Source: Zingiber officinale (taxonomy: Eukaryota > Streptophyta > Magnoliopsida > Zingiberales > Zingiberaceae). From it: a stretch of DNA of 64,000 nt. This document shows, piece by piece, positions 35,501 to 48,500 of this stretch (its first letter is position 1; each line of letters starts with the position of its first letter). The notes beneath the pieces were generated by a model. It was given only the letters and a program-made list of their open reading frames with translations, was not told the origin of the DNA and searched no databases. Both the position numbers and the translations under genes were made by a program. The DNA is taken from the NCBI RefSeq assembly GCF_018446385.1, contig NC_055992.1, positions 16,896,877 through 16,960,876 of the forward strand, in the 5' to 3' direction.

Positions 35501-38500
35501 AAGGGGGCCAACACTCTCTCCTAGTCTTTCTTCTTAGGTCACCAAACAGATAAGTTGAAGTTGAATTTCAATTTCAATTTAGCAATTTCCCCTCTATCTC
35601 CGGCAACAAGATTGTCTAACACTCATCTCCTACTAAACTAATTAATCATATAACTTGTTTTCTACATGTTAAAATATTATTTTTTAGCTTTATCCTAATC
35701 CATTTTTAAACTTTGTTATTAAGAGTTTTTAATTGTTTAGGTGTTTATGATTTATAGTTAGACATGACAAGGTTAGCTCCTATACCTTTCCTGAGCACTC
35801 TCTCAATTAAAAAGGCTATAAGAGGTCTTATGATCCGATGCCTCATTCTTTGAGACCACAATATATTTCCTAGGCTCCATTTGTTTTGCAGAAAATACTA
35901 TTCTAAAAACTAATTTTTGGATTTACCAATGTTTGATGCAATGGAAAATCAATCATATTGCCAATGAACAATTATCTTTTGGCAATAAAAAATATAAGCA
36001 GTTTTTAAGACAATGACTTCCATTGAAAAATAGCATACTTATTTTTCCCATCCATCAGCAAGGCCTCCACTCTACAAATACATCGCTCTATGCACCCATC
36101 CAAGCAAGCCAATTGACCCAAGTAGACCATCAAACCGAGTGATCCAGGCAAACTAGTCAGTCGATCAAATCCAACAAGTTTGGTCGGGTTGAACAGACTA
36201 ATCAATTCAATTGAGCAACATGAGCTGGGTGGGCAGACATGTTGATCGAGTTGATCAATTAAATTGGGTCAATTTGATTGGTTAGGTTGATCAATTCATT
36301 TAGGTTGATGCGCTAGACAATTAGGTCAGGTTGAGTAAATCGGTCAATAGGATCGTGCCAAGTGGTCTGATCATGCAACGCAGGTTGGTTAGGCTAAGCA
36401 GGTCAATCAAGCTAGTCGGTCTAGCTAGGCCTATTGGTCTGGTTGAGCTAGTCCGGTTGGTTGGGTCAATCAAAGCTGGGTGGGATAGTCGGGTTAGTTG
36501 ATCATCAAGGTGATTTCCGTCAGCTGAATCAAGTTGGCTAGTTGAGCTAGGATGGCTAGCAGATCAAGGTTGGTTGATTAAGTCATGCACTTTGATTGGG
36601 TCAGGCCAGTTGGTTGGTGGAGAAATCCCATTAGGCGTGGCGATCAAGCCGAGATGACCTAGTGGGTCAGTTCAAGTTGGGTGGGGCGAGCTAGCTAATT
36701 GAGTTAGCCAATGAAGTCGGTCAATTGAGTCAAGATAACCAGGCAACTAGTTGTGCTAAGTAGACCAATCAAGCTAATCAAGCCGGGCAGACCAAGCAAA
36801 TCAACAAGACCAATTGGCTCGACCTAGAGAAGAGAAAAATATCTTTACCTTTATGCACCAAATGCAAGAAAATAGTGTTCAACATATCTTTGTAATATAT
36901 CCAAACAATAGAAAAAATTCTATGTTCCTTGAGAAGGTAATGGATGAAGTAAACTTAAGCTAGTCTTGGTATAAAACAGATTGTCTTTTTGTAACAACAA
37001 TAATATTGAAAAACATCTCATTTGCTCTTGCTCTCTATAGCATGTAATGTACAAAATCATGAATGAAATAAACCAAGAATGTGCAATGGAGAAAAAGTTG
37101 ACCTTTCCAGGCCCTGTTAACAGGACAGGTTTCTCAGTGTTCTGGCCTCGACGTTCTTGTATGGTCTCCAGACCTGTAGTTAATCATAAACTTATTAAAA
37201 CAGCATTTCCCTCTCAAGGTGTATCCTCTTTGAATTTCACATAAAAAGAATCACTCCTATACTACCGAGGCAAGCAGTAAAAATCATTGATAAAAACTTG
37301 ATTCTTTCCACTCGGATGCTTAAAAAAACCAGGAATTAAGATTCATATATTGCAGCAAAGAGTACAAAAATGTATGAGTTCAGAGTTCTCCTATTTTATG
37401 AAAACACAATGGTAGTACAATCCACTATAATTCCTTAAATTTCTAAAAAAAAAAAAGCACATACTCCATATCCCATTGAAAAAATGCACACAACATTGGA
37501 GAAGAATTAACCAACATTTAATAGAGCAAGAGAAAACTCTGGGAAATCCATAAATGTAAATACATGAACAATCAAATAATATACAGTCAATTGTCAATAT
37601 ATATAAGAAATATATTTACTTTAAACAATTGCCCATAATAGACTGATGAATAAAAGAAGTAATAAAAGAAAGAGTACAAAAACACGAGGAGTGAAAGATA
37701 ATAGTTAAAGACAAAGTGAAAATAAAATAGGAACATGGCACATTATTTATTTTGTTGAATATCTTGATGGAGAAATCTCAGTTTAACCATAACTTGACCA
37801 GGCTCCAATTTTAAACTAATATAAAGATCTTAATAGGCACTGCTATGTTGTGTTGTACAAAGCAATCAAAAGTTTCTTGTAGCTAAGATGGACTGAGAAT
37901 ATTAAGTAAACGATATAAATGCTCAAGGTTTTAAAAAAGCATACGCAAATGGTATGCATTAATCACTATGTAGCGCACATGTATGCAGGTGCATATATAT
38001 ATATATATTAGCATTGAGTCAAAAATTACTATTTATATAAGAAAATATAATAACTATCAAATAAAAAAATTCACATAAAAAATAAATGTAGGATGACAAT
38101 GTAAAACACATAATACATAATACTATATTGATCAACAATGTAGCACATATCAATAGCATATATGAACATGCTTATAATGGAACACATGCACCCAAGTGTT
38201 GAAACATTTAAGTAATAGCACAAGTTACCAACCAAAAAAATTCATCTTTTGTAAGTATTTCATAATCAACAACAACAACCAAGCCTTATCCCACTAGGTG
38301 AAGTCGGCTATATAGATCCTTTTACGCCGTTGAGCTCTATCTCCTACTATATTATCTATACTTAAATACATTTTATCTTGTTTTATTGTTGCTAACCAAT
38401 TCTTTTTTTATCTTCCTCTTCCTCATTTGATATGTGTGTGTGTCATAGTTTCACATCGCCTAACTAGAGCATTTATTGGTCGTACATGCCCATACCATCT

Positions 38501-40331
38501 TAAACGTATCTCTCGGAGTTTTCCCTCAATAGATGTAACTCCAACTTTCTCTCTAATGCTTTCATTTCTTATTTTGTTCATACATCCACCTTAACATCCT
38601 AAGTGCTTCACAATCATAAGAAACTTATTTTCTGAGGATAAAGATATCGTAAAAACCTTTATTATTTGAGAAGGAACTAGGACATATATAACATAGAATT
38701 TGTCTGACTAACCCAATCAGATTCCATTTATAACAATTTTAATTTGTTGGATGCCTGCATATACGACTGTATATATAGCAACATATATGAATAGGGGGCA
38801 GCCTAGGTCTCTTGGTCCCACATATTGAAGCCAAGTGCATATGTTATATGTGATGCTGCCCAATGCTGCAAACAACTAACTGGCTGCTTTTTAAAAGCAA
38901 AAAATGCTTCTGGACGATGAGGAGACCAAAATAAGAGAACACAATGCATTAGGATTATTGTTACCAATGAGATATGTCTCAGTGTCACTACCTTAGAGAA
39001 GCAAGTCAAATCAACAAGATCTCTACACTCCTCAAGCCACATTAAAGATTTTAAAAAACAAAGGAGAGTCTACACTGATGTTGTTAATTGGAAGAGCATA
39101 CGGAAATCCTTCTATTAGCATTTGCCCAAAAAAATAGAGAGTATATACATCAAACTTGATAATTTAAGACAAACTAGGCATGTTTGATGCAGCAAACTGG
39201 CTTGCTGACAATCTTTTAGCCTTACCAAGTAGTGGGCGTGTTTTAGAAATACAATTTTATATTTTTGGAAAGCAGAAGGCACTCAAAGACGCATGCCATA
39301 AATGAGCATAAACGTCTTAAAAGTTTACAGAGCCAACAAGTCAAATTTTGCTTAGCCAAGCATGCCATACAATGAGCATAAAAGTCCTAAAGAGTGCAAT
39401 TAGTTGTTCATCCAACATCATTACCGGTAGAAACAAAATTCAAGTATCCATTCTTTTGACATGATTGTATGCATGATTAGACAAATAGAACCAGTTATAC
39501 CATTAATAGGCGCACATGAGCGAATCAAGACTGCAGCACCAACTCCCTCCTTATCTGCAACAACATTGAGCATCATATGGAGTCCATAGCACAGATATAC
39601 ATATGCATGCCCTCCTGGTCCAAACTATCACAAAAAATGGAACAAGAACAAATCTTCAACAATAATTCTACATTACTGACAATGGAAAAAAAAACATAAT
39701 TATATAACAGACGCTTCACGTCAGGAATTTGCCTCACAAACTGGTCCAAATTCATGAAGGTTCATTCTAGTTATGCAATCTATATCTACCTCCGAAGAAA
39801 AGACAGCACAGGGATCAACAAAGAGCTTACTACAGGAGCAGTTCTCGAAGTGATGCCAAAGCGACCGTGGCATGCCGAATCGTTGGGCCTATATGCTTCC
39901 ACCTATAACAAGAGGTCATTTCAAATTCAAAAGACACCAAAAACAACGGCAATACTCCAGTCCTCTGCTACATCCCCAAGTTAGGGCTTCAAATACGGGA
40001 AAGCAAAGAAAGAACACAAGATGGGAGATAATTCGGGCTTTACCTCGGTGATCTGGAGAATGACATCGTCTCGGCGGAGGAACTTGCCGAGCAAGCGAGG
40101 CGCTAGCTCGAGCGAATCGATTAGGAAGAAATTCTGGTGCAAGATAGCGCCCGGCTTCGAAAGAGGGGAAAATCCACCCACCATGCGCGCCGCCTCGGGC
40201 TGCTCGACGGATTTCGGAGGCCTGCCCTTTCCGACTCTAGCGGTTCTACGGTACCTCCGCGCGGTTCTTTTGAAGCGGGCCGTCGGAGCATCGCCGTCGG
40301 TCGTCGCGGCAGCCGCAGCCTGCCTCGTCAT
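32519..40331 (-). CDS. MAG: DNA-3-methyladenine glycosylase (AAG/MPG family), six exons, intact
   Basis: This is the base-excision-repair enzyme that removes alkylated purines such as 3-methyladenine. Coding exons, in order on the minus strand: 40331-40044, 39902-39831, 39624-39501, 37173-37103, 32823-32766, 32682-32519. All junctions are GT/AG and the phases join to 777 nt, 258 aa plus a TAA stop. The protein has a basic Arg/Lys-rich N-terminus (residues 20-40, probably nuclear targeting), then [15 protein letters not shown]. The active-site segment [14 protein letters not shown] crosses exons 1-2, with catalytic Glu98, Tyr100 and His108. Then come [34 protein letters not shown] and a C-terminal [10 protein letters not shown] chose the ATG at 40331; an upstream TTG-initiated extension is unlikely. 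Introns 3 and 4 (about 2.3 and 4.3 kb) are full of mobile elements. No disabling change is seen. Confidence 0.95.
33113..33681. mobile_element. Probable CACTA-derived miniature element, split by a SINE
   Basis: The right end reads TTTTTGTAGTG, the inverted form of the CACTA-family terminus CACTACAAAAA, followed by cta. The left end is a decayed 'aatcaacaaaaaaaggtat' preceded by cta, giving a possible 3-bp duplication. Internal 'ggtattaatgaca' and 'ggtattagtgaca' motifs are common in such elements. It lies in intron 4 of the glycosylase gene. The left terminus is weak. Confidence 0.45.
33180..33434 (-). mobile_element. tRNA-derived SINE with a 16-bp target duplication
   Basis: Flanks tagtaataataatttt (33164-33179) and tagtaatgataatttt (33435-33450) differ at one base. 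On the minus strand the body starts near 33434 with a tRNA-like A box (ggttcagcggtta, about 33408-33421) and a perfect B box GGTTCGAATCCC (33369-33380), the internal RNA polymerase III promoter. It is not a tRNA gene: no cloverleaf is closed and the body runs about 170 bp beyond. It lies inside the probable CACTA-derived element. Confidence 0.85.
34659..35513 (+). mobile_element. Solo LTR, 855 bp, in glycosylase intron 4
   Basis: It starts TGTAAGTACC and ends GGGGGCCAACA, with target duplication ctctc at 34654-34658 and 35514-35518. It contains a TATA box (TATAAATA, 35196-35203) and GC-rich palindromic motifs (gcccggac, gcgcccgg) upstream of it. The ending 'cacccccctcttgtcggcc...caaca' is of copia/Sirevirus style. 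A solo LTR remains after recombination between the two LTRs. The frames at 34710-35204 lie inside it and are not genes. Confidence 0.88.
36070..36830. repeat. Degenerate GGTCAA/TTGACC repeat field
   Basis: About 760 bp in which short words such as 'ggttgatca', 'gggtcaatt', 'gctagtcgg' and 'gatcaagcc' recur every 8-15 bases without a fixed period. It is flanked by ordinary AT-rich intron DNA and starts soon after 'ggctccatttgttttgcagaaaat' (35874), a possible transposon end. No coding frame and no clear partner elsewhere in the window. It lies in glycosylase intron 4. Confidence 0.6.
38269..38600 (-). mobile_element. 5'-truncated RTE LINE fragment in glycosylase intron 3
   Basis: The sequence starts (plus strand) with the caacaacaacaaccaagcc tail and follows the 3' end of the LINE at 51437 for about 330 bp. 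Imperfect flanks aagtatttcataatca (38253-38268) and aagtgcttcacaatca (38601-38616) match at 13 of 16 bases. It covers only the 3' tail and the last codons of the RT open frame. Confidence 0.85.
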
Positions 40332-42587
40332 TCCCACGTGGAAGCTCCTAGATTCGTGCTGGGTCACTTTGGACTGCGCCAAATCGAACTGTGCGGGTGA
40401 GATCTGTTGGTGACCTTTTATGTTTGTACAAATCTTTAAAATATTTTATTTATTTTTTTTATAATTAAGATGTCGACTATGATTCACCTAGTAATAATTT
40501 ATTTTTTTTATAATTAAGGTGTAGTATAATGCCTCACTTAGGGTATCCACAGCTATTAGAATCCATTGAGAGTTTTTTATTACCTCGTTTAGGTCATATC
40601 AAAAGTTAAAAATTTTATACCTTTTTTCACTATCAAAAAAATCTCTCAACAATTTTTTCATGGGTCTCACACTTTTCACTATGTATAATTCTCATTTCTC
40701 CTCCATATTATATATTATACACCATTAAATTTTTATAAAATTTAAATTTATAAATGGCTAATATGAAACGTCATGATCCCATATTTTTTAAACCTCTAAA
40801 TCATATATATTTCTTTCCTAATTAAAAAAAATCTCTAATATTATATTTAAATTAATAAAACTTATTTTAATTAAAAAAATAAAAAAAATGATGAAGGAGC
40901 GGCTCCATCTGCCGCTCCTTGTCAAATGGGAAAGAAGCTCCCTCTCATAGTGGGAGGGAGCTTCTTCCATACCACATTTGTAGTGAAAGCTCCGAAGGAG
41001 TTTTTACTGTAGATGTTCCTAATTCTGAAAATAGAATCTCTGGTCTTTCGGTACGGTATAGTATTAGGATTGAAACATTAATCTCCAAATATAAAAATAG
41101 ATTATTACTTAATAAAATAGGAGGAATAAAAACTCTGATTCTCATTTTCTACTTCAATCAATTTTATTCTCATGAGTAAAATGTCCTAATAGTTTAAATT
41201 CAAACTAGCATATTGAATGTTTTTGTGCTTTTGCTGCACCATGCCAGGGGCGGCTATTTAATTTTGCCGTTCTCAAACTGTGTTATCAAACAACTTAATA
41301 CAATAAAATTTATTTATTTATTTATAGTTTTTTTTTTATAGTTAATAGTATAACATTTACCTATCTATTAAGTTATTATATTCTGGATAATTTGTTATGG
41401 AATAAACTTTCTGATTGTAAATTGAATTGGGATATCAAATATAGAATTATTCAAAGTAGTTATTTCTTAAGAATAGTTTTTGTATTTCACCTTCAAATAT
41501 ACACTTAGATTGATTGATCTAATCAAGTTAAACAAACAAAGCTAGAAGAACTAGATAAATAGATCAAGCAAATTAAGTTGAATGGATGAACAACTTGATA
41601 GTGTTAGATACATCGAGAACAAATTAGATGGTGGATTAAGTTGAGGAAAATTACCGGTTGTATAATTAATTATATGATAGTTTAGAAGGTGATAATATTT
41701 TTATTAATATTTTTTTGTTGAGCAATGTGTTTTCCTTCAAACAATTGCTCAATTATTCACATAGTTACACGACACATAACGGTGATTAAATTTTCTCTAT
41801 TAAACAGTTTGTAATAAAATAAATAATTAAATATTACACTTGCACTAACTAAAATAACAAGTGGCCGATGTAAGTTGATGATGAAACAAACATCAAAGTT
41901 TGCTTCATGTAAATGCTTACAGTTCCCACATTACAAGTAAAAAAAAAATACAACACAAAATTATAAAACAAACATAAAAACAATTTTTTACCAATATCCT
42001 AGCCTTTAGATTTGATGGTTAATATTCTCTGCACAAAAAGCTTCACTGAAGGCTATAAGTTGAGCAAAAGATGATACAATAATTCTTCATATACAAGAGA
42101 CACTAGGGAACATTTATCCCTCTTTCAGCACGAATTTAAGAAACTCGATGCAATCTCTCAGTAAAGCAAATAGAGAAAGAGAAAGAAGAAATCAAATTCT
42201 TAAAAAACAGAGCTCCTTTTATAGACTCATCCTGTGGAATCTCACAATCTATGCCAATTTCTGCTTCAATAAAGCAGCACAAAATTAATCCTTCATAAAT
42301 AACTAGTGAATCAACTGTGAGACCGAATGATGGATCAGGTATAACAAAAAGCTAGCTTGGATTTAAAACATTTCAGTAACCCCTATATTGCATGTTGCAC
42401 TTCTTGATGCTTATACACATAAAACAGGAGTTCTAAGATAACCTGTGAGGAAGTAAGAACTTCAAGAAGACAGTTGTGGTGTTGCCTTGGTTGCCTCTGA
42501 AGTAACAGCAATTGTATCAGCAGTCACTAAACTCCCAACAAAAGTCACTAAACTTCCAAAGATAGGAGGGTTTTGGAAGAGCAAATC
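40332..42587. other. Intergenic region between the glycosylase 5' end and the Alfin-like 3' end
   Basis: About 2.25 kb, AT-rich, no gene. The first part must hold the glycosylase promoter; no convincing TATA box was found. It contains a candidate MITE (40541-41018). A short near-repeat, 'taattaagatgtcgactatgattcacctag' and 'taattaaggtgtagtataatgcctcactta', lies just before the MITE. The last part, up to 42587, is the Alfin-like 3' untranslated region. Confidence 0.6.
40541..41018. mobile_element. Candidate MITE with internal hairpins
   Basis: Loosely inverted ends (GGGTATCCACAG at left, inverted GGAACATCTACAG at right) enclose about 480 AT-rich bases. Near the right end is a perfect 13-bp hairpin (40932-40944 with 40954-40966, arm aagaagctccctc) and a weaker one at about 40896-40918. 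No target duplication is convincing, so the class is open. Confidence 0.35.
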
Positions 42588-45500
42588 TCATGAGACTCGA
42601 ATCCGTTTATTGTTGCTGCAGCGAGGACACTTGTAGTTCTTGATATACTCAGCCTTTGCAGGGGTGACCTTGACGCACTTTCCATGGAACCATTTCTCAC
42701 AAGTATCGCAGAAAATCCAGAAGTTATCCAGGACAGAACTCTCTCCACATGAGGCACAGAGATAATCATCCTCTTCCTCATTCAACTCCTCGTTCTCTTC
42801 CTTAGCATTCTTTCCTCTGCAGTTTTTGGCCTGATATTCAGCCTTCTGTAAATTGTAAATAAAATAAACGGTTAATTTGTGCTAACCTTAGGCACAGATA
42901 TTGCCTACTATTGATCCAAGAGTGTCAAAAATCCCATCACATAAGAAAAAAGCCTATTGGAAATTCCACTGAGTCTGACACAAGATTTCATGTTTAAATA
43001 GAGTAGTGCATCAGATACCAATCCACTCACAGTGAGGAGATGAATGTTGTGAGCTGTTATCATGGAACTACAATATGAAGAAGGTTAAGAGAATCATCAT
43101 TTACTGGAATAACTAATCCAAGAAAGATGATTCAAAGCACAATTCAACTACCTTCATTCTTTAAATTTGAAGCAGTACAAAATTAATTATAATCAGTAGA
43201 ACAGATCTAAACCTCTCATACATAGTAGACATTTATGTGCTTCATATAAATAAGTGAAAAAGAGAATAAGCGACTGCCAATCTGATATTTTGATAGCCAA
43301 TTGAAATTGTACAAGATGGTAATAAATGGTTTACGTTAAACATCAACAATAAATCATGTAAATCCCAACTATTTGAGACAAACTGTACAGATCTTATCCC
43401 TCCTTAAACCAAATTAAATCATACTTAGTCCCATTAACTAGAATTTCATTTGTTCTTCCTCTCTCCCTCAGCCCTTCAACTCTAATTCATTTAATTTATC
43501 TAACTAGAACATCTATTCCTCATATTTGGATATGCCCATACCAACCTCCTCCGTGTTGGCCCTAGGATGAGTTGGCGGGGGGGGCCCTGGGGGCGAGCGT
43601 ATTCGCCTTTTTGCAACCATGGATATGCCCATACCATCCTGACACATTGTCTTGTATCATTTAATAGCATCTAATTATTCTTGAATAATAAATTTGATTT
43701 TGTATATTTCTTAGTAATCTCACATATTTATCTTATGATTCTCATCTCTATTATACAAGTTTCTGACCAATTGTTCCTAACTACCTTATAAATATCAAAG
43801 GTGATGTAAAGTTTTTTGTATAAGTTGTAATTGTTGGAAAATCCAAAATAGGTCATAGGTGCCCTTAGGTGGGAAGCTGAAGAAGGTGAAAAGAGTTAGA
43901 TAAGGATAAGGGCCACAAGGCTCTTCACTTCAAAATGTCCATCACAGGGAGCCTATAAATGCAAAACAATTAGAAAAGGTCCCAGCTTTAAGTGAATTGA
44001 TCTTTTCTACACTTAACCATCTAAATAGATACCTCTCTTCATGATGAGATCATAAATCAATTCAACCAAAAAAATACCTAAATGAAATATATCTCCAAAT
44101 ATTCTTGTAAGGAGTATATTGTATTAACGATCTGGACAACCACTTGAAGCCTGCACAAATGTAGGGTTTAGTTGAAGGATAAGTCCCATCGATAGTTGTT
44201 GTTGGATCGTAAATAACGCTAGAGGGGGAGGTGAATAGCGATCGTCGAAAATCGTAAATAAAATCGAGTACGCAGCGATAGAGAAAAATTGAAGCAACGC
44301 TAACACATCAGGTTTTACTTGGTTCGGAGCCTTTGTCGACTCCTACTCCAAGTCCCGCACATGAGAGTGCTTTCGGTGGGCAATTCACTAATAGTTCGGA
44401 AAAGTATTACACAATAAGTACAAGAACTATAAAAGTTGCCGACAACAAAGAAAATAGAACTGAGTCGTAGGTTGTCGGAGAAGCTTCGCAGCGTCGCAGG
44501 AGCGTCTTTTGGAGTAGCGCGCAAGAGAGCAATCGTAGAAGAAGTTGTCTCTGGCTCTTGGTGGAAGGTTGCTTATATAGGCAGTTCCAGACGCCTAGAT
44601 CCCTTCCCGGCGCTCAGGCCGTGACGTCAGCCCATCCAATCAGCACACTCCAAGCTGGCGACAAGATAACTTTAGGCATTCTAGGCGCTCGGACCAGCTC
44701 CGGGCGCCCAAATCCCTTCCGGGCGCTCGGACCCCCCTTTTCCAACAACTCTTTTTCCTGCAAGAAAAGGTTAGTATGAGATAATTAGATAACAAGTAGA
44801 GTAGTAATTAGATTCTGTCTCGAGACCAGAATCTAGTCAAGATCTCAACTTAGATTTCCGAAATGGATCTAAGTTGGATCGACGCCTACTGTTCTCTCAA
44901 ACGGAGAACGCGTCCTCATCAAGTCACTCCCCTCCAGTGACTTACCTTAACTTACCGTTTTGCCCAACATCCGGTCAGCTTGTCAACCTGTCTGGACTTC
45001 GTGCCAGCTATCTGGTCGGCCCGTTGACATAACTAGGCTTCCCTGCAACACTGAGTTATCACAATAGATAAAACAGTAAAGTAAGATAGTGTTAACAGAT
45101 TTCAATATTCGCTGGTCCAGTCGACGGCGCACGGTCGACCGGAAATCAGTCGGTCACATATAACCTAGGGTTACCTCCCCTAGGACTGCCCAGCTTCACT
45201 CACTAGGACTTCCATTGTCTGACTTCACTCACTAGGACTTCCACCACCTAGCTTCACTCACTAGGGCCTGGTTTCACTCACCAAGACTTCCACCACCTAG
45301 CTTCACTCACTAAGACTTCCACTTTGCCTAACCTCCAGTTAGGACTAGTCACTCAGTAGACTTCTCACTTGCCTATCCTTTGGTTAGGACTTACCTTTGC
45401 TAGTCATCTGGTCCTGACTAGACTTCTCTCTTCCAAACATCAAGTCTTGTTTGGATCAACCTTTGGTTAAATTGACCAAACTTAAGTATATTGTCAAACA

Positions 45501-48500
45501 TCGAAACCCTAGAGGTCGATTGCACCAACAGTTGTCAAAATAGTATTCTGGATCCCATGGTCAACACATCTAAGGTAAGATAAGTGAAATAGGAAAGTGT
45601 TGACAAAGATTAGTAAAAGAGATAAAATAGAATTGTTTTGTATGTAAATCTAAAAATTATTTAGGTTGCATATTATGTATTATGTTCAAGTTGCATGTTA
45701 TGTATGATTTAAAATCTCGAATCGTGCCAAGGTTTCTATCCCGACCAGAACAATATGGTTTCGGTACCATATCATGTCATGCTAATAAGATATAAAAAAT
45801 AAAATATTTTTTAAAAATATTTATATATATATATTAAATTAATAGGATAATTTTATTAGACTTTAATTAAGTCTATTTAAATTATACTAATATAGCTAGA
45901 AGTTGATTAAAATTATTAACCTAAGTTTATTATTAAAGCCAAAGTTAAAATCTTCATTGTTCCCTGTTACGTGCTGATTGCGTGCACACGCGAACGCGTA
46001 GTGGCGTATCGGCGTTGTGTCGGTACTCGTCCATGGGCAGAACGAGATGTTTTGCTCATATCGGGTGAAACGGCTCGAGATTTTAATTCATACTCTAACT
46101 TGTTATGTATCATTAAGCACCCAAGTATTGTCCCTACAGGGGTGTTCAGTTAGTTAGAGGGTGACAAATTTGCACAATGGGGCAAGGATCAATTCTCGGC
46201 GGACGCATGTCCTCGGGAAAAAACTCCTCCCACCTCCTAACCACTTGGCAGTCGGCTATAAGTTAACCTCGTGATTTACCTCCCTTCACATAACCTGGGG
46301 ACGAACTGTAAGAGACGTCTGGGGTGAGCGTAATTATCTTTTGCTACAATTAAGTACCCAAGTATCATATTATTATAAGATTAATAATAGCAAGAATTAT
46401 CAAAAAAAAAATAGAATGGATTATTATGAGTAATGACATCTATTGAAAAGAATTAGTAGATAATAAAAATATATCATAATCAATGACAAAATCATATTTA
46501 GTAATACAGAATTACTAAACAATACAAGATTATCATTACAAATTAAAATCCTGTATAATATTTGTGCTGTATGATTCATTTAGATCTTCAAGACATCTGA
46601 ATCAAAACTTTGCGATTATTGCTAATAGAGAAAGTTTAATGTTTAATAGCTGATTGAATTTCACCTGCCTGACAATGAGTAAAGAAAGAGATGAGTTATG
46701 TGCTAGGTTTAATGGATGGCATATTGTGATTGGAAGCAAAATTGGAGACATAATCCTGAACACATAATAAACCTCAAGCAGTGATGAAGGTTAGCTATTC
46801 AAAGGGTTGAAGCCATTGGGAATTCTTTGTTGTTTCCTGTGTGAGTTTAATAGGATTCAAGCTAGGATCAATGAGAAGTTGACTAGATCAACCATCTTTA
46901 CTGAAATTACTCAATTACATTTCAACCAATTCATTTGACTCTCAATTTTATCAAATTTCTTTTGGTTTTATCCATTATTTGGTGACATCTAACTCATTTT
47001 TAGGAAAAAAAAAATGAAATTTCTAGTTATTCTACATTTTCCTTTGGTCTTCATGAGAGGCCTGATTGCTCTAGAAATATTGGATTAACTTTTGCAGATA
47101 CCGGTCTAACTTGAGTACAGTATTGACCATTGTTGACAACCATAGTTTCACAGCCAAAGTCTCATTTCGAGCTAAGATTTTGATCCCTAATCGAAATGAG
47201 ACAGTGTTGGTGCCATGTCATGCATACTGGCATGTTGTCTTGGAGGCACCAAGGAGGAAAGCAAAGAATTGGGCTACCTCATAGACGTCAGCACTCACAT
47301 GTCTGCTAAAGGCACCTAGGAGAAGAAGAGCCATAACACTTGACTCACAAATGTCACATGACCTCGTCAACATTGTGAAGCCTTTGCATGAACATTGCCT
47401 ATCATCATGCTGCAATCTCGAGGTTGTTCCATGTGTCGATCAACAAGCAGAACAAGTTTCACCCATATTGATTGACACAAAGAATGAGATTTCAATCCAT
47501 GTTTCAGTTAGATACTATCCTATTGTTAGCTCAATTATTTATGTACTCAAACCCAAATAGCAAACTAGAAACCACTGTTTGTATTGTCATTTCATCTTGT
47601 CTTAGAAACAATAATAATTGTATTTCCTTCCAGATGACCAGGTCATTCTTTATTGACTAAACCATCCAGTTCTTGCAGACATTGAATTGAATAAAAAGCA
47701 CCAAATAAACCCTCAAACATTAACATTTCTTAATTATTCTTTTCTCTAATTTTCATGACAAACAAATTTGTGGGACTATAGAGTCAAATAAATTGAGTAA
47801 ATTGCATTAACAAATTGCTGAGAGGTAACAAAACGTCATGTCCAAGGGAGATACAACTCTATAAATATTGATAATGGAGGAATCCCTTTTTTTCTCAAGA
47901 AGCTTTATTAAAAATTCAAAAGATGTGTTTGCCACAACACAGGCTAAAATAAATGTTGAATAGGATATTTATTAGAGCATTTTAAACTTAAGCATGTTTA
48001 ATAAAATGTAGATCCACTATATTAACGGCCCTCCTAGTGTCGACCCCACGGATTTGGAGGGAGGTAAATGTAAGTACACAGGCGTTAGACGCATGGTGGA
48101 GTAAACCCCAGGTCATTAGTTCCTAAGAATCGACCGCTGGCCATTATGCTAGAGAAACTTAAGCATGTTTAATAATATTATGATCCATCATTTTCAATTT
48201 GATTGTTAATCAGTTAAAAAATACCCCCAAAAAAAATGCAAATGTCCATGGTGCTTTTAATTTTATCGAAGCTAATGTTTGTCTAACTTGTCAATCAACA
48301 TTTAAACTAACAATGAAATAATGAATGAGAACAACAAACGAGAAAGCTTGATGCATATGACTAATCCAATAGACTCAAGGAAATCATTGCTAGCTTCAAT
48401 TACTTACAAGTCAAATAATGAAGATGTTATTGTTATCTTTTAAGAATAAATTTATTATTTTCTACAACGCAATCAAGGTTTTTCCATATATTGTTCTGCG

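Noticed and set aside
39981..40382. Minus-strand frame starting at 40382 as the glycosylase first exon
   Set aside because: It starts at a TTG and reads past the splice donor at 40043; the ATG at 40331 and the GT donor give the family-like protein.
47168..47212. Inverted repeat gtctcatttcg/cgaaatgagac as an element or terminator
   Set aside because: A single 11-bp hairpin in an intron, without flanking duplication or other copies in the window.
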